64,000 bases of DNA from a virus. Under the pieces are notes generated by a model, which searched no databases, was not told where the DNA came from, and worked only from the letters and a program-made list of their open reading frames with translations. Where the stretch lies: IMG/VR virus record IMGVR_UViG_3300024348_000001, positions 122,055-186,054 of that record. One strand, given 5' to 3'. Position numbers and translations under genes: made by a program. The first letter of the stretch is position 1; every line of letters starts with the position of its first letter. Of the stretch, positions 9,124 to 18,591 are shown in pieces.

Positions 9124-12100
9124 TTACACACCAGTAACTGTTGATTGTGACGGTATCGTAGAAACCACGCGCGTAGTAGATGACGTGGATGCCACCCGTG
9201 TCGCCTGTGTTGTTTGGACTAGAGATGTTTTGGAAACAACACTTCTTACAGACGAGACAGCTTGAGTTTTATTCTTTACAGCAATACTTGTGGATGTCTG
9301 ACTTTTAGTTGAAACAACAGGCCGAGTTGCCGATGTAACAATTGTAGGAGGCACAACGTCTATTCTGACTGTAGACGCATGTACCCGCGTAACGTTAGTG
9401 TCTGCAATGTTAACGTCTAAAACAGTGTTGGTTGTCGCCGCAAGTTTGATCAATAATTCTGTGTAAGCGGCGGCACTGGCGGCAGATAAATAACCGTTAC
9501 CAAACCCAAGCCCATCTAAAGGTACAACGTCAACATTAAACAAAGGTACGCTGACGTTTGCCGTACCCGTTGCTGTGCCTTGTGCCGCATAGATCGTAAT
9601 AGTAGGTAGTGTTACACCAACAGATCCATAAGCAGAACCATCAAGAGGCTCAACCGTGATTTCGTTGCTTGGACCTTCAGCCGCAGCACTAATGGTTATT
9701 TCACAAGCAAAACCTGTCAGCGCAAAGGTAGCAGGTGCCGCCGAAACTAAACGATCAACAAGAAGAAACGCACCAATACGATTTTCATTAAACGTTGCGG
9801 TTTGTACACGTAATGGATGATCGTGCGTAAATAGTACAGAGACACCGGTTAAGTTTAAGGTCCCCGTGGCGCCATAAAGTCTTCTACCGACGTATCCTTG
9901 AGCGTCGTATTCAGTTTTAAAGAACACGCCCGTTTCAGCAATAAATGCTCTGCCGTAAAGTAGATTGGCGTCTTGTGTTGTGTATGTGAAAGCTTGAGTT
10001 ACAGGTGAAAGTAAATGGCTGTGACTTAAGTTGGCAGCATTACTTGTAAACGCATATGTTCGTAAAACAGCAAGTAATTTACGTGCAGTACGTGAACCCG
10101 CAGATGTGCCTGTAAGTGTGTACGTTTGAACCGCAGCCGTGACTTTATACCCAAAAGCAAGCCCGGTAATTGTTCCTGTCAGCGTGTAAGTTTGAACTGC
10201 GGCTGTAAGTTTACGCGTAGTACTTGAACCTGCGGCTATTCCTGTCAGTGCGTACGTTCTAATCGCCGCAGTAAGTTTACGAGTTACAGTTAAACCCGCA
10301 GATGCGCCCGTTAGTGTGTAAGTTTGTGTCGCACCGGTAAATTTGTGCGCGCCGACAAAATTAGTTGTCGTTCCGCTCAGTGTGTAAGTCCGAACCGCAC
10401 CAGTAAGTTTTCGTGCCGCAGTTAAACTTGTGTTGTTTCCAAGCGCCTCAAAACCGCGGTATTCTGCTGTAAGCCGTGCATTTAAACGCAAACCGGCAGA
10501 AATACCATTCAACGCAAAAGACTGAACCGTTGGCGTTATGTTGTGATCAGATCTAAGAAAAACATCAATACCCGTTAGTGCAAACGTAACAGTTGTTGTG
10601 GGTAACTGCGCCGTACGCCGAAGATTTGCAGAAATACCTGTAAACGTAAGATCATCTGTGGTAATTGAAAGCGTATATGCAGATGCGCGCGTTATTAAAA
10701 ACCCAACATCGTGATGCCCGACTGTGAACGCAGATACCGTTGCAGTTAACGTGTAACCGCGTAAAAGATTGCTGTCGTTTCCTGTTAATGTTCCGGTATT
10801 TGTTGTTGCTGTAAGTTTTCGAGTAACAAGCGTGTTTGCGGCTATGGTTGTGTATGTGCAAGTTTGAGTGGTGCCACTGATTGCGCGCCCGACAAAGAAA
10901 GCCGTAAGGTTAGATCCAATGTGGTAGTAAGTTTGCGGTTCTACCGTAATTTTTCGAGTTAAAGAAAAATTTGTATCGTTTGTGGTAATTGCATAAGTAC
11001 TTATAGAAGCGGTGAGTGTGTGCGCTGGCGTTAGGGTTGCGGGATTAAGTGTCAGTGCATACGTTTGAGTCGTAGCCGAAATTTTGCGTGCACTGGTAAT
11101 TGCAGCAGCGGTGGTTGAAATGACATAAGTTTGAAAAGTAGCAGTAAGTTTACGTGCTGATGTTAAACCAATTTCTGTTCCTGTTAAGGCATAGGTCTGA
11201 AGAGTAGCTGTAAGTTTACGTGCAGCAGTTAGTCCAGTCGTTGTTCCTGTAATTGAATAAGATTGAACAACGGCTGCAAGTTTATGGCCAAAGGCTAAAC
11301 CAGTTGCTGTTCCTGTTAAGGCATAAGTTTGAAGCGTAGCCGCAAGCGTACGTGTTGCTTTAGGTGTAGCCGCTATGCCTGTTAATGCATAGGTTTGAAG
11401 AGTAGCCGTGAGTTTACGTGCCGGGATTAAACCAGTTGTTGTTCCTGTGAGTGCATAGGTTTGAAGAGTAGCCGTGAGTTTACGTGCTGATGTTAAACCA
11501 GTTGCTGTTCCTGTTAAGGCATAGGTTTGAAGCGTAGCCGTGAGTTTACGTGCCGCTTTAGGTGTTGCGGCTATTCCTGTTAAAGCAAATGAGCTTGCTG
11601 CGGCTGTCAGTGTGTAGTTGTTTAGCGTGGCAAGTGTTTGAGTTAGTGTGGTGGTTTGACCGGTTTCAGAATAAGCGCCGGCTGTAGTGGTGAGGGTGTA
11701 ATTTATGCCGGCAACTGCTTGAGTTAAAGTGGCAGCATTTCCTGTCAATGCAAACGACGCTTCGGGCGTGGCGGACATGAAGTATTTTGATACTCTAAAC
11801 GCAACAGCATTAACGGCCGATGCTTGAAAATCGGGTGGTGCTGCATAACGGCTTCCATAACCGGACGCAGTCGTAAACGGATAGGCTAACGTGTAAGGTG
11901 ATTGCGTGCCTGAACCAAAAACTACTACGTCTGGTCCAGCAGCAACCGATGTGGCTGTTCCTGAAATTTCATCTACCGGATCGGCATATTTTGTACCAAA
12001 ACCTGTGCTGTCAGACCATGGATACGCTACCTGTCGAGGTGCGCTATCCACCGCTCCAATAAGCGCATCACCTGTAAGTGAAAACGCAAGACGGCGCGGC

Positions 12101-15030
12101 ATGTTTGCGGGTAATGTTGTCGGATTAGAAAATTTTGTACCAAATCCTGTAGTGTTCGACCACGTATACGCAAATATATACGGCGTGACCAGACAACCAA
12201 ATGCGACAATATTAGGACGTATGGCCAGACCATAACCACGCGGTGACCCTGACGGCAGTGTCGGATAATTTGTATAGCGCGTGCCAAAGCCAGAAACAGA
12301 TGACCACGCATATGCGGAAAGATACGGCGTACTATATTCCGCTAAGAAAACGGCTTGACCGTCTTCTGCAAATTTAACATTATTTACGTAAAATGTAGGT
12401 GCCGACGCAGGAGTTGTAAAGCGTGTACCGAATCCTGTACCTGTTGTCCACGGGTAAGCGCCTATAGACGGCGCCGTACTAACGTTTCCGCCGACAATGA
12501 CAGCATCGTTTTGCCGGGTTACCGCAATACCGCCGGTAGTAGTTCCCGTATTTACGCCAAAAGGCCCAGTTACTGGATTAGTGTATTTTGTGCCAGATCC
12601 GGAAGCCGCTGTCCAACTGTATGCGTGAATACACGGTGAACTGTCATTCAAAAAGAAAATATCAGTCGCAGAAAAAGTTACGTCGCACGCTTTTGCGGCT
12701 AGCAACGTAGCCGGATTGGCATATTTTGCACCAAACCCGCCGGACGTCCACTGGTACGCATTTAAAAACGGTGAAGCTGCTGGACACGAAGCGATTTGAT
12801 ACGCGCCTGTATAATTAAACGCCGTATTTGTGCCTGTTTGCGTAAAACTGCTGCTGTCTGCAACAAGCCGGTACGCCTTGGACTGCACAGTAGCAATGCT
12901 ACTAACAGCGGAGGTGGGCAGTGTCAAGTATGTAGCGGTTTTAGTACCAAACGAACTGCGACCCGCGTCTAATAACGAATAAATAGAAATGAATGGTGTA
13001 GTGCTGTGCCCAACAAGCAAACTTAAATCGTTAAACGTATTAAGTGCGGCCAGCGATTGACCTGCTCCGGCAGGTAAAGAACTAGGATTACTGTATTTAA
13101 TGCCAAAACCGGAACTGTTATTCCATATGTATCCAGATACGTATGGCGATGCCGTTCCCGCATAAAATAACCGATCACCTGTGCTTAAAAAGAAAGGCGC
13201 ATTTGCCGATGGGGAAGACACCGGATCTGTGTATGCCGTACCAAAACCGCTGGCAGCTGAAAATGGATAAGCTCTTGTTCCGGAAGAACCACATGCAACT
13301 ACAAGAGTAGTTCCATCAGGATTAAATGCTGCTCCCCCTGAGTTAGATGGCGGCAATGTTAACGGATTAGCGTATTTTGTGCCAAAACCACTAACTGACC
13401 ACGGATATGCCGACACAAAAGGCGAAGTATTATGCGCCACGGCAATCGCAGCGCCGGTCGGACTAAAAACAACTTGTGCCGATATTCCGGTAGGCAACGT
13501 TACAGGATTAGTGTATTTTGTGCCAAAGCCACTTACAGACCAAGGATAAGCAGCTATAAACGGTGTTGTGCTTGACGAAACCGCTATAGCGGAACCGTCT
13601 GGTGTGAAACTAACGCCGCGCCCAGTTGTTGCCGGAACCGTGACTGGGTTTGTAAACCGCGCACCAAAACCCGTACGATACGTCCACGCGTACGCAGATA
13701 CGAATGGCGTATTACTATGGGCTACAGCTATGACATCGGATTTCATAGCAACGCCACTACCAGCGCCGGTAGGTAACGTGCTTGGATTGGTATATTTTGT
13801 TGCTAAGGTATTTGTGTCAGCCCAGTCAAAAACTTCTACGTACGGTGTTAACCCTTGCGCCGTAGCGACTACGGCGGGAGATTTTGCATACAACAACGAA
13901 GCTGCAATTCCGGTCTGAGTAAATGCCGCCGTTGTGCACGGCATACTGTAAGCAATTGGCGGTACAAACGAAGTCTGCGCCGGCGGCAGTGTAAATGCCG
14001 CAACGGTTGCGGGCATGTAATAGTAACCTGTGGCCAGAACCGCATCATTAATTGTACCGCCTGTGCCAAAATTTGAAGCGGTAGCCGATGACGGTGGCGT
14101 ACCAAATCCTGAAACCGATGACCACGGATACACAAGAACGTTTGGACCGCCTGAGCTTGAACTTACCGTTAAAGTATCCGCCGTAAACCGCGCGGAGAAT
14201 GCGCCAGTAAGCAACAATGTTGTGGGGTTAGAATACTTTGTTCCAAACCCTGAACCAGCTGTCCACGCATAAGCAGTTACATACGGCGTTGTCGCCGAAG
14301 CAAGGGCAATCGCGTCGCCTGCCGGCGAAAAGTCAACGTGTACGCTTGCACCGGGCAATACCGGACTAGGATTGGCATACCGTGTACCAATTCCCGATAC
14401 AGTATTAAACGGATAAACTGAAACAAACGGACTTGTCGTTTGTGCAACAGCTACGGCAGTAGCTGTAAAAGCAATGCCATTACCTGCGCCTGCGGGCAGC
14501 GTTGCAGGGTTGGCGTATCTTGTACCGAAACCAGTTCCAGTAGTAAACGGATACACACTAAAAAATGATGTGCTGCCTGTTGCAACACCAACCGTTGCGT
14601 TATCGGGCGTAAGAGCAACATCATTACCCGTGGCGTTAGGTATTGTTAAAGGATTTGCATATCTAGTACCAAACCCGGATGCCGCCGTAAAAGGATATGC
14701 GTACAAATACGCCGAACTGCCGGTAGCTACAAAAATATCAGTTGTCGAAAAAGTAACGTCGTTACCCGTAGCAGCGGGTAATACAGCAGGGTCGGTGTAT
14801 CTTGTACCAAAACCGTTTACAGACCACGGATACGCACTAAGACGCGGGCTAGTACTGTGCGCAACAGCAATGGCCGTAGGCTTTGTACCGCCAAACCACG
14901 CAATGCCGTTCCCTGCGCTAGCTGGAAGTGACGCAGGGTTAGAAAAAAACGTGCCTGTTCCGGTGGATGGATGCCAACCGCAAACACCTATATACGGACT
15001 ACCTGAATGCGCTAATGCAAGATGTGCCAT
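9124..15030 (-). CDS. Giant repeat protein: three tandem seven-bladed propellers plus repeat stalk
   Basis: A 1968-residue protein. Residues 1-1078 consist of 21 copies of a 45-50-residue repeat of the form 'VAHSTSPFVSAYPWS..GFGTKYTNPATLP'. They fall into three runs of exactly seven (about 1-332, 382-716, 743-1078), each run closed by a short 'FALTGNAA' linker. Seven blades are the usual number in a closed beta-propeller, so I infer three propellers. About residues 1080-1800 are roughly 24-residue repeats (TLQTYALTGTATGL.SARK) that would form a long beta-rich stalk, and the last 170 residues are Thr/Ser/Val-rich. It is probably a tail or baseplate fibre; the propellers could bind host glycans. 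The gene lies between neck and small virion-protein genes. Confidence 0.75.
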   Translation of the reverse strand: MAHLALAHSGSPYIGVCGWHPSTGTGTFFSNPASLPASAGNGIAWFGGTKPTAIAVAHSTSPRLSAYPWSVNGFGTRYTDPAVLPAATGNDVTFSTTDIFVATGSSAYLYAYPFTAASGFGTRYANPLTIPNATGNDVALTPDNATVGVATGSTSFFSVYPFTTGTGFGTRYANPATLPAGAGNGIAFTATAVAVAQTTSPFVSVYPFNTVSGIGTRYANPSPVLPGASVHVDFSPAGDAIALASATTPYVTAYAWTAGSGFGTKYSNPTTLLLTGAFSARFTADTLTVSSSSGGPNVLVYPWSSVSGFGTPPSSATASNFGTGGTINDAVLATGYYYMPATVAAFTLPPAQTSFVPPIAYSMPCTTAAFTQTGIAASLLYAKSPAVVATAQGLTPYVEVFDWADTNTLATKYTNPSTLPTGAGSGVAMKSDVIAVAHSNTPFVSAYAWTYRTGFGARFTNPVTVPATTGRGVSFTPDGSAIAVSSSTTPFIAAYPWSVSGFGTKYTNPVTLPTGISAQVVFSPTGAAIAVAHNTSPFVSAYPWSVSGFGTKYANPLTLPPSNSGGAAFNPDGTTLVVACGSSGTRAYPFSAASGFGTAYTDPVSSPSANAPFFLSTGDRLFYAGTASPYVSGYIWNNSSGFGIKYSNPSSLPAGAGQSLAALNTFNDLSLLVGHSTTPFISIYSLLDAGRSSFGTKTATYLTLPTSAVSSIATVQSKAYRLVADSSSFTQTGTNTAFNYTGAYQIASCPAASPFLNAYQWTSGGFGAKYANPATLLAAKACDVTFSATDIFFLNDSSPCIHAYSWTAASGSGTKYTNPVTGPFGVNTGTTTGGIAVTRQNDAVIVGGNVSTAPSIGAYPWTTGTGFGTRFTTPASAPTFYVNNVKFAEDGQAVFLAEYSTPYLSAYAWSSVSGFGTRYTNYPTLPSGSPRGYGLAIRPNIVAFGCLVTPYIFAYTWSNTTGFGTKFSNPTTLPANMPRRLAFSLTGDALIGAVDSAPRQVAYPWSDSTGFGTKYADPVDEISGTATSVAAGPDVVVFGSGTQSPYTLAYPFTTASGYGSRYAAPPDFQASAVNAVAFRVSKYFMSATPEASFALTGNAATLTQAVAGINYTLTTTAGAYSETGQTTTLTQTLATLNNYTLTAAASSFALTGIAATPKAARKLTATLQTYALTGTATGLTSARKLTATLQTYALTGTTTGLIPARKLTATLQTYALTGIAATPKATRTLAATLQTYALTGTATGLAFGHKLAAVVQSYSITGTTTGLTAARKLTATLQTYALTGTEIGLTSARKLTATFQTYVISTTAAAITSARKISATTQTYALTLNPATLTPAHTLTASISTYAITTNDTNFSLTRKITVEPQTYYHIGSNLTAFFVGRAISGTTQTCTYTTIAANTLVTRKLTATTNTGTLTGNDSNLLRGYTLTATVSAFTVGHHDVGFLITRASAYTLSITTDDLTFTGISANLRRTAQLPTTTVTFALTGIDVFLRSDHNITPTVQSFALNGISAGLRLNARLTAEYRGFEALGNNTSLTAARKLTGAVRTYTLSGTTTNFVGAHKFTGATQTYTLTGASAGLTVTRKLTAAIRTYALTGIAAGSSTTRKLTAAVQTYTLTGTITGLAFGYKVTAAVQTYTLTGTSAGSRTARKLLAVLRTYAFTSNAANLSHSHLLSPVTQAFTYTTQDANLLYGRAFIAETGVFFKTEYDAQGYVGRRLYGATGTLNLTGVSVLFTHDHPLRVQTATFNENRIGAFLLVDRLVSAAPATFALTGFACEITISAAAEGPSNEITVEPLDGSAYGSVGVTLPTITIYAAQGTATGTANVSVPLFNVDVVPLDGLGFGNGYLSAASAAAYTELLIKLAATTNTVLDVNIADTNVTRVHASTVRIDVVPPTIVTSATRPVVSTKSQTSTSIAVKNKTQAVSSVRSVVSKTSLVQTTQATRVASTSSTTRVVSTIPSQSTVTGV

Positions 15031-15043
15031 AGCGCACCCCTAA

Positions 15044-15487
15044 TTAGACGGCTGCCTGTACCCGAGCCGCTTTAATTTCAGCAATCAATTCGCGCATTTT
15101 GGCCATATCTGTCACTTGTGCTTCAAACGTAGCCAAAATCATTTTAGCTTTGCGCTGTTCCATTTTTTCCGAACGAATACGCATTTTCAGCTCGTCACGG
15201 AAAGCCAACCGCGAAACTGTATCAAGCTCGTCGTCATCAACAATTGACGCAGCAAGTTGATCGCGCCCCATGCCTTTGTATTTTGTTAATTCATTAGGCC
15301 ATGTAAGTGGCAAGTCAGCAAACGTGGCAATCATCGCTTCAAAGTTATTAATGTTTACCTGATACTGATACACTTCGTTTTCGCGCATTTCAATTGCTTG
15401 CGCCACATTACGGTCATGTTCGGTTTGCGTAATGCCTCCGTTGTTTGATGGAAATACATTACCGCTACCCATGTCGATGTCCGGCAT
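15044..15487 (-). CDS. Helical virion protein of unknown role
   Basis: A 147-residue protein with a good TAGGAGG site. After a short disordered start (PDIDMGSGNVFPSNN) it is almost wholly helical, with heptad-like stretches in residues 25-60 and 105-147 (LKMRIRSEKMEQRKAKM). It follows the LamG protein in transcription order and precedes the propeller fibre, so it may be a fibre chaperone, a coiled-coil adaptor or a tail assembly factor. No family recognised. Confidence 0.6.
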   Translation of the reverse strand: MPDIDMGSGNVFPSNNGGITQTEHDRNVAQAIEMRENEVYQYQVNINNFEAMIATFADLPLTWPNELTKYKGMGRDQLAASIVDDDELDTVSRLAFRDELKMRIRSEKMEQRKAKMILATFEAQVTDMAKMRELIAEIKAARVQAAV

Positions 15488-15495
15488 AACGCCTC

Positions 15496-16554
15496 CTAAG
15501 TTACAGTCAAAACACCACCAGAGCCGTCAAAATCAATTGTAAACGTGTCACCGTTTGCCAAAGTAACGCTGCTGGCATAATCGTAATAAGCAATTAAATT
15601 TTTACTGGCCGCCGTGTCATTATACAACACGACGTATCTAAAAGGCCCAACTGTTCCACTAGCGGTAAGAACCAAGTCAGCGCACACTAATTTGTATGTT
15701 CCCGAAGTTTGCGCGCTTGTAGACGTCGTAATGTTGCGTGTCGAACAGTTGGTGTAGGAGATTTCGCTGATGTCCGTCAACACAGCATTAGCCGCAGAAG
15801 GTGCCGTATTGGTAAGAGCTACCTTTAACTGATCCGATCCCAAATTGTGAACTTTTTCCATTGCCGCTTCTACAAATGGTTGGAATTTGTAGAAAGCTGA
15901 CGTGACTGGGGAAGGGCTACCTCCGCCACCGCCACTGTCAGATTGAGTGCCCGTACCTGAGTTGTAGATGCGTGCTATTTCAGTCGCATCAATTGCCGTG
16001 TCGTAAATACGGAGATCGTCGATGAGGGTGTTGCTATACGACTGGTTAAAGATTTGAAACGGAGACGAGGAGTCGTAGCCCCCCGCACCCGGCCCAGTAG
16101 TTGTTGATCCGCTAATGGTGGCAGACGAGCCGTTGATGTAAATGGACCAGTTGGTGCCATCCCAGCGAATCACCGTGTGCGTCCATACGCTGGCGCTCTG
16201 CGCACCGCTGACAGACATGTAGAAATATGGCGAAAACGCTAGCGACTCGATAAAGAGCCCTGTCGGTGTCGAGTAGCCGATGTAAAACCCGGTCATTGAA
16301 AAAATCCGTATCGCCGGACCATCAATAGACGCCTTCCACCAATACGCAATCGTGAATGCGCCTGACGTGGGAAGGAGGTTGGTGGACGTGTATGCGTTTA
16401 CCCCGTCCATCAGGTTGTAAAATGCGGTTTGGTAGCACTGGTTTACTTTCCCACTACTACCGATTGAGCCGTAGACATTCGTAAAATTTGTCGTGCCCGT
16501 AGCATCGTTGTACGTGCCTGAGGTGTCAAACAAGTAATGATGCGTTTGCGCCAT
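15496..16554 (-). CDS. LamG/concanavalin-like domain fused to a small virion beta-module
   Basis: A 352-residue protein of two parts. Residues 1-205 follow the LamG jelly-roll pattern: AFTIAYWWKA, then WTHTVIRWDGTNWSIYING, then LIDDLRIYDTAIDATEIARI, the typical end of this sugar-binding fold. A Gly/Ser/Pro linker (about 206-217) leads to residues 218-352, which are paralogous to the complete 146-residue protein of the next gene upstream (shared: HNLG.DQL, ISYTNCS.RN, GTVGPFRY, YYDY.SS.TLA). So a virion module has acquired a carbohydrate-binding domain. It probably decorates the virion and helps adsorption. Confidence 0.7.
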   Translation of the reverse strand: MAQTHHYLFDTSGTYNDATGTTNFTNVYGSIGSSGKVNQCYQTAFYNLMDGVNAYTSTNLLPTSGAFTIAYWWKASIDGPAIRIFSMTGFYIGYSTPTGLFIESLAFSPYFYMSVSGAQSASVWTHTVIRWDGTNWSIYINGSSATISGSTTTGPGAGGYDSSSPFQIFNQSYSNTLIDDLRIYDTAIDATEIARIYNSGTGTQSDSGGGGGSPSPVTSAFYKFQPFVEAAMEKVHNLGSDQLKVALTNTAPSAANAVLTDISEISYTNCSTRNITTSTSAQTSGTYKLVCADLVLTASGTVGPFRYVVLYNDTAASKNLIAYYDYASSVTLANGDTFTIDFDGSGGVLTVT

Positions 16555-16565
16555 TGCAAATTCCT

Positions 16566-16603
16566 AAGTAAAAAGTTCTGAACGCATTGCACGTTCAGAA
16601 CTT
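16566..16603 (-). terminator. Intrinsic terminator ahead of the LamG gene
   Basis: Perfect 12-bp stem (16573-16584 with 16592-16603) and a 7-base loop, followed on the minus strand by TTTTTACTTAGGAA. The T-run leads straight into the Shine-Dalgarno site of the LamG gene. Confidence 0.8.
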
Positions 16604-16627
16604 ACTAAATTTGCGACATTTATACTG

Positions 16628-17068
16628 TTACGCCAACGTCAAAACACCACTCACGTTATCAAAGTCAATTGTAAATGTTTCGCCCGATGCCAACGTAATG
16701 GAACTACCGTAATCGTAGTACCCAATCAGAGGGTTGGTGGCTAGTGTCGCAGAACTGTTGTAAATGTAAACGTAACGGAAAGGCCCTACAGTTCCGGTTG
16801 CAGTCAAAACCAAGTCCGCCAAAACCAGAGCATACGTTCCTGATGACTGCGAACTCGTAGTTGTGGTCAAGTTACGTGAGGAACAGTTGGTGTAAGAGAT
16901 CTGACTGACGTTAGCCAAAATGCAGTTAGCCGTCAAAAGATCAGGACGCGTACTTTCTGCGGATGGCGCCGTGTTACTCAAAGCGACGACAAGTTGATCT
17001 GCACCGAGGTTATGCATCTTTTCGGCAAGATGCTCAACAAAACCGTATACCTTATTGAACGTTGCCAT
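16628..17068 (-). CDS. Small virion beta-protein, paralogue of the LamG fusion C-terminus
   Basis: A 146-residue protein with an AAGGAG site. It shares with its neighbour the run of motifs HNLGADQL, ISYTNCSSRN, GTVGPFRYV, YYDYGSSITLA and FTIDFD. Similar small proteins in many phages occur in series next to capsid genes. A role as head or tail decoration is likely. The gene is followed by a terminator, so the LamG version may be transcribed at a different level. Confidence 0.6.
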   Translation of the reverse strand: MATFNKVYGFVEHLAEKMHNLGADQLVVALSNTAPSAESTRPDLLTANCILANVSQISYTNCSSRNLTTTTSSQSSGTYALVLADLVLTATGTVGPFRYVYIYNSSATLATNPLIGYYDYGSSITLASGETFTIDFDNVSGVLTLA

Positions 17069-17080
17069 GAATCAAACTCC

Positions 17081-17500
17081 TTAGTTCTGGAACTTCAGTG
17101 GTGTCGTAACCGTAACCGCAAATGTACCGTTTGTTGAGGAAATGTCATTACCAAAATCGACATATCCTACAAGTTCGTCAGCAGATGATGCGCCACCTCT
17201 GGACTTGTATATTACCCCACCTTTTGCGGTGATGGTAGCCGACGTCCACGAAGTTACGACAAAAGACAGCTCAATGTCGTTGTTAACATTGTCTACGGCC
17301 GCAACGGTAACAACACAAGCATTGCCGCCTGCCGTATAACCGACGCCCGTAACTTCGTTCGTGACATCATTGCGCTTGGAATGAGACTTGGCCGCACCGT
17401 AAGCCGATGTCACCAAAGCCAGCTTGAACGTGTCTGTGCTGAAGTTGATGTTTCCTACCAACCCATCACGAATACACGAGTTGTACACAAGACTTGCCAT
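17081..17500 (-). CDS. Small virion beta-protein of the same module family
   Basis: I start it at ATG 17500, giving 139 residues, because its ATG overlaps the TAA of the preceding gene (TAATG), a typical coupling arrangement, and a GGGAG site precedes it. The protein shows DTFKLALVTSAYG near the start and GGVIYKSRGG, LVGYVDFG and GTFAVTV near the end. That is the same order of strands as in the two neighbouring genes, so this is a more distant third copy of the module. Confidence 0.6.
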   Translation of the reverse strand: MASLVYNSCIRDGLVGNINFSTDTFKLALVTSAYGAAKSHSKRNDVTNEVTGVGYTAGGNACVVTVAAVDNVNNDIELSFVVTSWTSATITAKGGVIYKSRGGASSADELVGYVDFGNDISSTNGTFAVTVTTPLKFQN

Positions 17501-18003
17501 TAAGTTAACTCCCATGCAAGCCAATTTCCGGCAGTAGAATCATAAATTACTTCAAGCGCATGTTTGGACGTTAACGTTTTATCTGTGCCAGTAGTGTCAA
17601 TCCTGTTGGCAGCATCAGACGACGTAGACATGTGTTTAATTGTAACTGTGTCTGTTCCGACGTTGACAATACGAATCATTCTGCCGTCCGCATGCGCTGA
17701 TCCGTTGGGTGGAGCTATTCCTGTAAGTTGACTGGCTTTCGTACAATTCAGCCGTTGAAACGCTGAACTGCTAAACGCCAAATTGTTTGTATTAGTACTT
17801 ATATTAACTGTGCTGGACGGATGCGCAAACGACCCTCCGGCACCAGTACTTCCAATCGTCAATATCGTGGCACCCGAACAACCAGCTTCAACCACAGTCG
17901 TCATGGTGCTGAATCCCGCAGGACCGCCAGCCGCTGTAGTTGCCGTCATGTCTGTTTTGACAGGTACCCGAGAACTGAGTTGATCTATTCTTAAACCTGA
18001 CAT
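17500..18003 (-). CDS. Unknown Ser/Thr-rich virion protein
   Basis: The start is probably ATG 18003 (SGLRIDQLSS), giving 167 residues; an in-frame GTG at 18015 is the alternative. The protein is rich in Ser, Thr and Gly, and its last 60 residues read as a small beta-domain (GRMIRIVNVGTDTVTIKH, then LEVIYDSTAGNWLAW), common at the end of phage decoration and fibre proteins. It overlaps the next gene by a TAATG junction. Confidence 0.55.
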   Translation of the reverse strand: MSGLRIDQLSSRVPVKTDMTATTAAGGPAGFSTMTTVVEAGCSGATILTIGSTGAGGSFAHPSSTVNISTNTNNLAFSSSAFQRLNCTKASQLTGIAPPNGSAHADGRMIRIVNVGTDTVTIKHMSTSSDAANRIDTTGTDKTLTSKHALEVIYDSTAGNWLAWELT

Positions 18004-18005
18004 AG

Positions 18006-18146
18006 TTAAATCCACAAAAGATAATCGGTTGCGCCACTATTCCACATAATATGATCTGATACCGTATCCCACAACAATTGTTCAATGGGTCCGTCGTTAT
18101 TAGACGGACGCCAGTACAAAGGAATTTGTGTGCCGATGTCTGGCAT
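18006..18146 (-). CDS. 46-residue virion-cluster protein
   Basis: A short frame: ATG 18146, four bases after the stop of the spike-base gene, preceded by TTTGGTGAC, and ending TAA at 18006, three bases from the next ATG. The peptide is Trp-rich (four Trp), starting MPDIGTQIPLYWRPSNN and ending DYLLWI. Tight packing between two real genes and the spacing of start and stop support translation. Function unknown; similar tiny proteins occur next to spike and fibre genes of gene-transfer agents and phages. Confidence 0.55.
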   Translation of the reverse strand: MPDIGTQIPLYWRPSNNDGPIEQLLWDTVSDHIMWNSGATDYLLWI

Positions 18147-18149
18147 ATG

Positions 18150-18419
18150 TCACCAAATAGCTACGATGTTGGTTGCACTGGTACTTGACGATTTTACGCG
18201 CGAAACACGTAAAGGAAGCAACGTACCGGCTTGAATACCTGCGAACAATACAGTCTGTCCGCCAGCCAATACAACGTTAACACTACCTGCACCGCCAACC
18301 CACAAACCACGCGTCACGTATGTAAGGTCGGTGTCGTTGTTGGGTGTGACAATTTCAGCGTTGTCGCACGGGCTTGATAATATTTCGGGTTGTCCTGCGC
18401 ACGTATCAATTGCAGCCAT
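18150..18419 (-). CDS. Head spike base-like protein (RCAP_Rcc01079 family)
   Basis: An 89-residue protein matching my memory of the family annotated 'spike base protein, RCAP_Rcc01079 family' from the Rhodobacter capsulatus gene transfer agent: TPNNDTDL, then TRGLWVGGAGSVNVVLAGG, then GIQAGTLLPLRVSRV and the ending TNIVAIW. In that particle it anchors spikes on the capsid. It has an AGGAGG site directly after a terminator, near the major capsid gene, which agrees with a head-decoration role. Confidence 0.65.
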   Translation of the reverse strand: MAAIDTCAGQPEILSSPCDNAEIVTPNNDTDLTYVTRGLWVGGAGSVNVVLAGGQTVLFAGIQAGTLLPLRVSRVKSSSTSATNIVAIW

Positions 18420-18430
18420 AATAACCTCCT

Positions 18431-18463
18431 AAAAAAAAAGCACGCCGTTACCGACATGCTTTT
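18431..18463 (-). terminator. Intrinsic terminator merging into the spike-base ribosome site
   Basis: Ten-bp stem with two G-U pairs (18438-18447 with 18452-18461) and a GUAA loop, then nine T on the minus strand followed at once by AGGAGG. The rest of the 172-base gap (18420-18591) shows no gene. Confidence 0.8.
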
Positions 18464-18591
18464 AGTAAAATTAAAATATCAGCCGTAGTGGCGGTTGGCG
18501 CTGTTAATCTTCACCAGCCACTTAAACATTCGCCCGAGCAGGAAACAGCAAAAACACTCCGCATCGAATGACCGGCTGATTACATGTTAAA

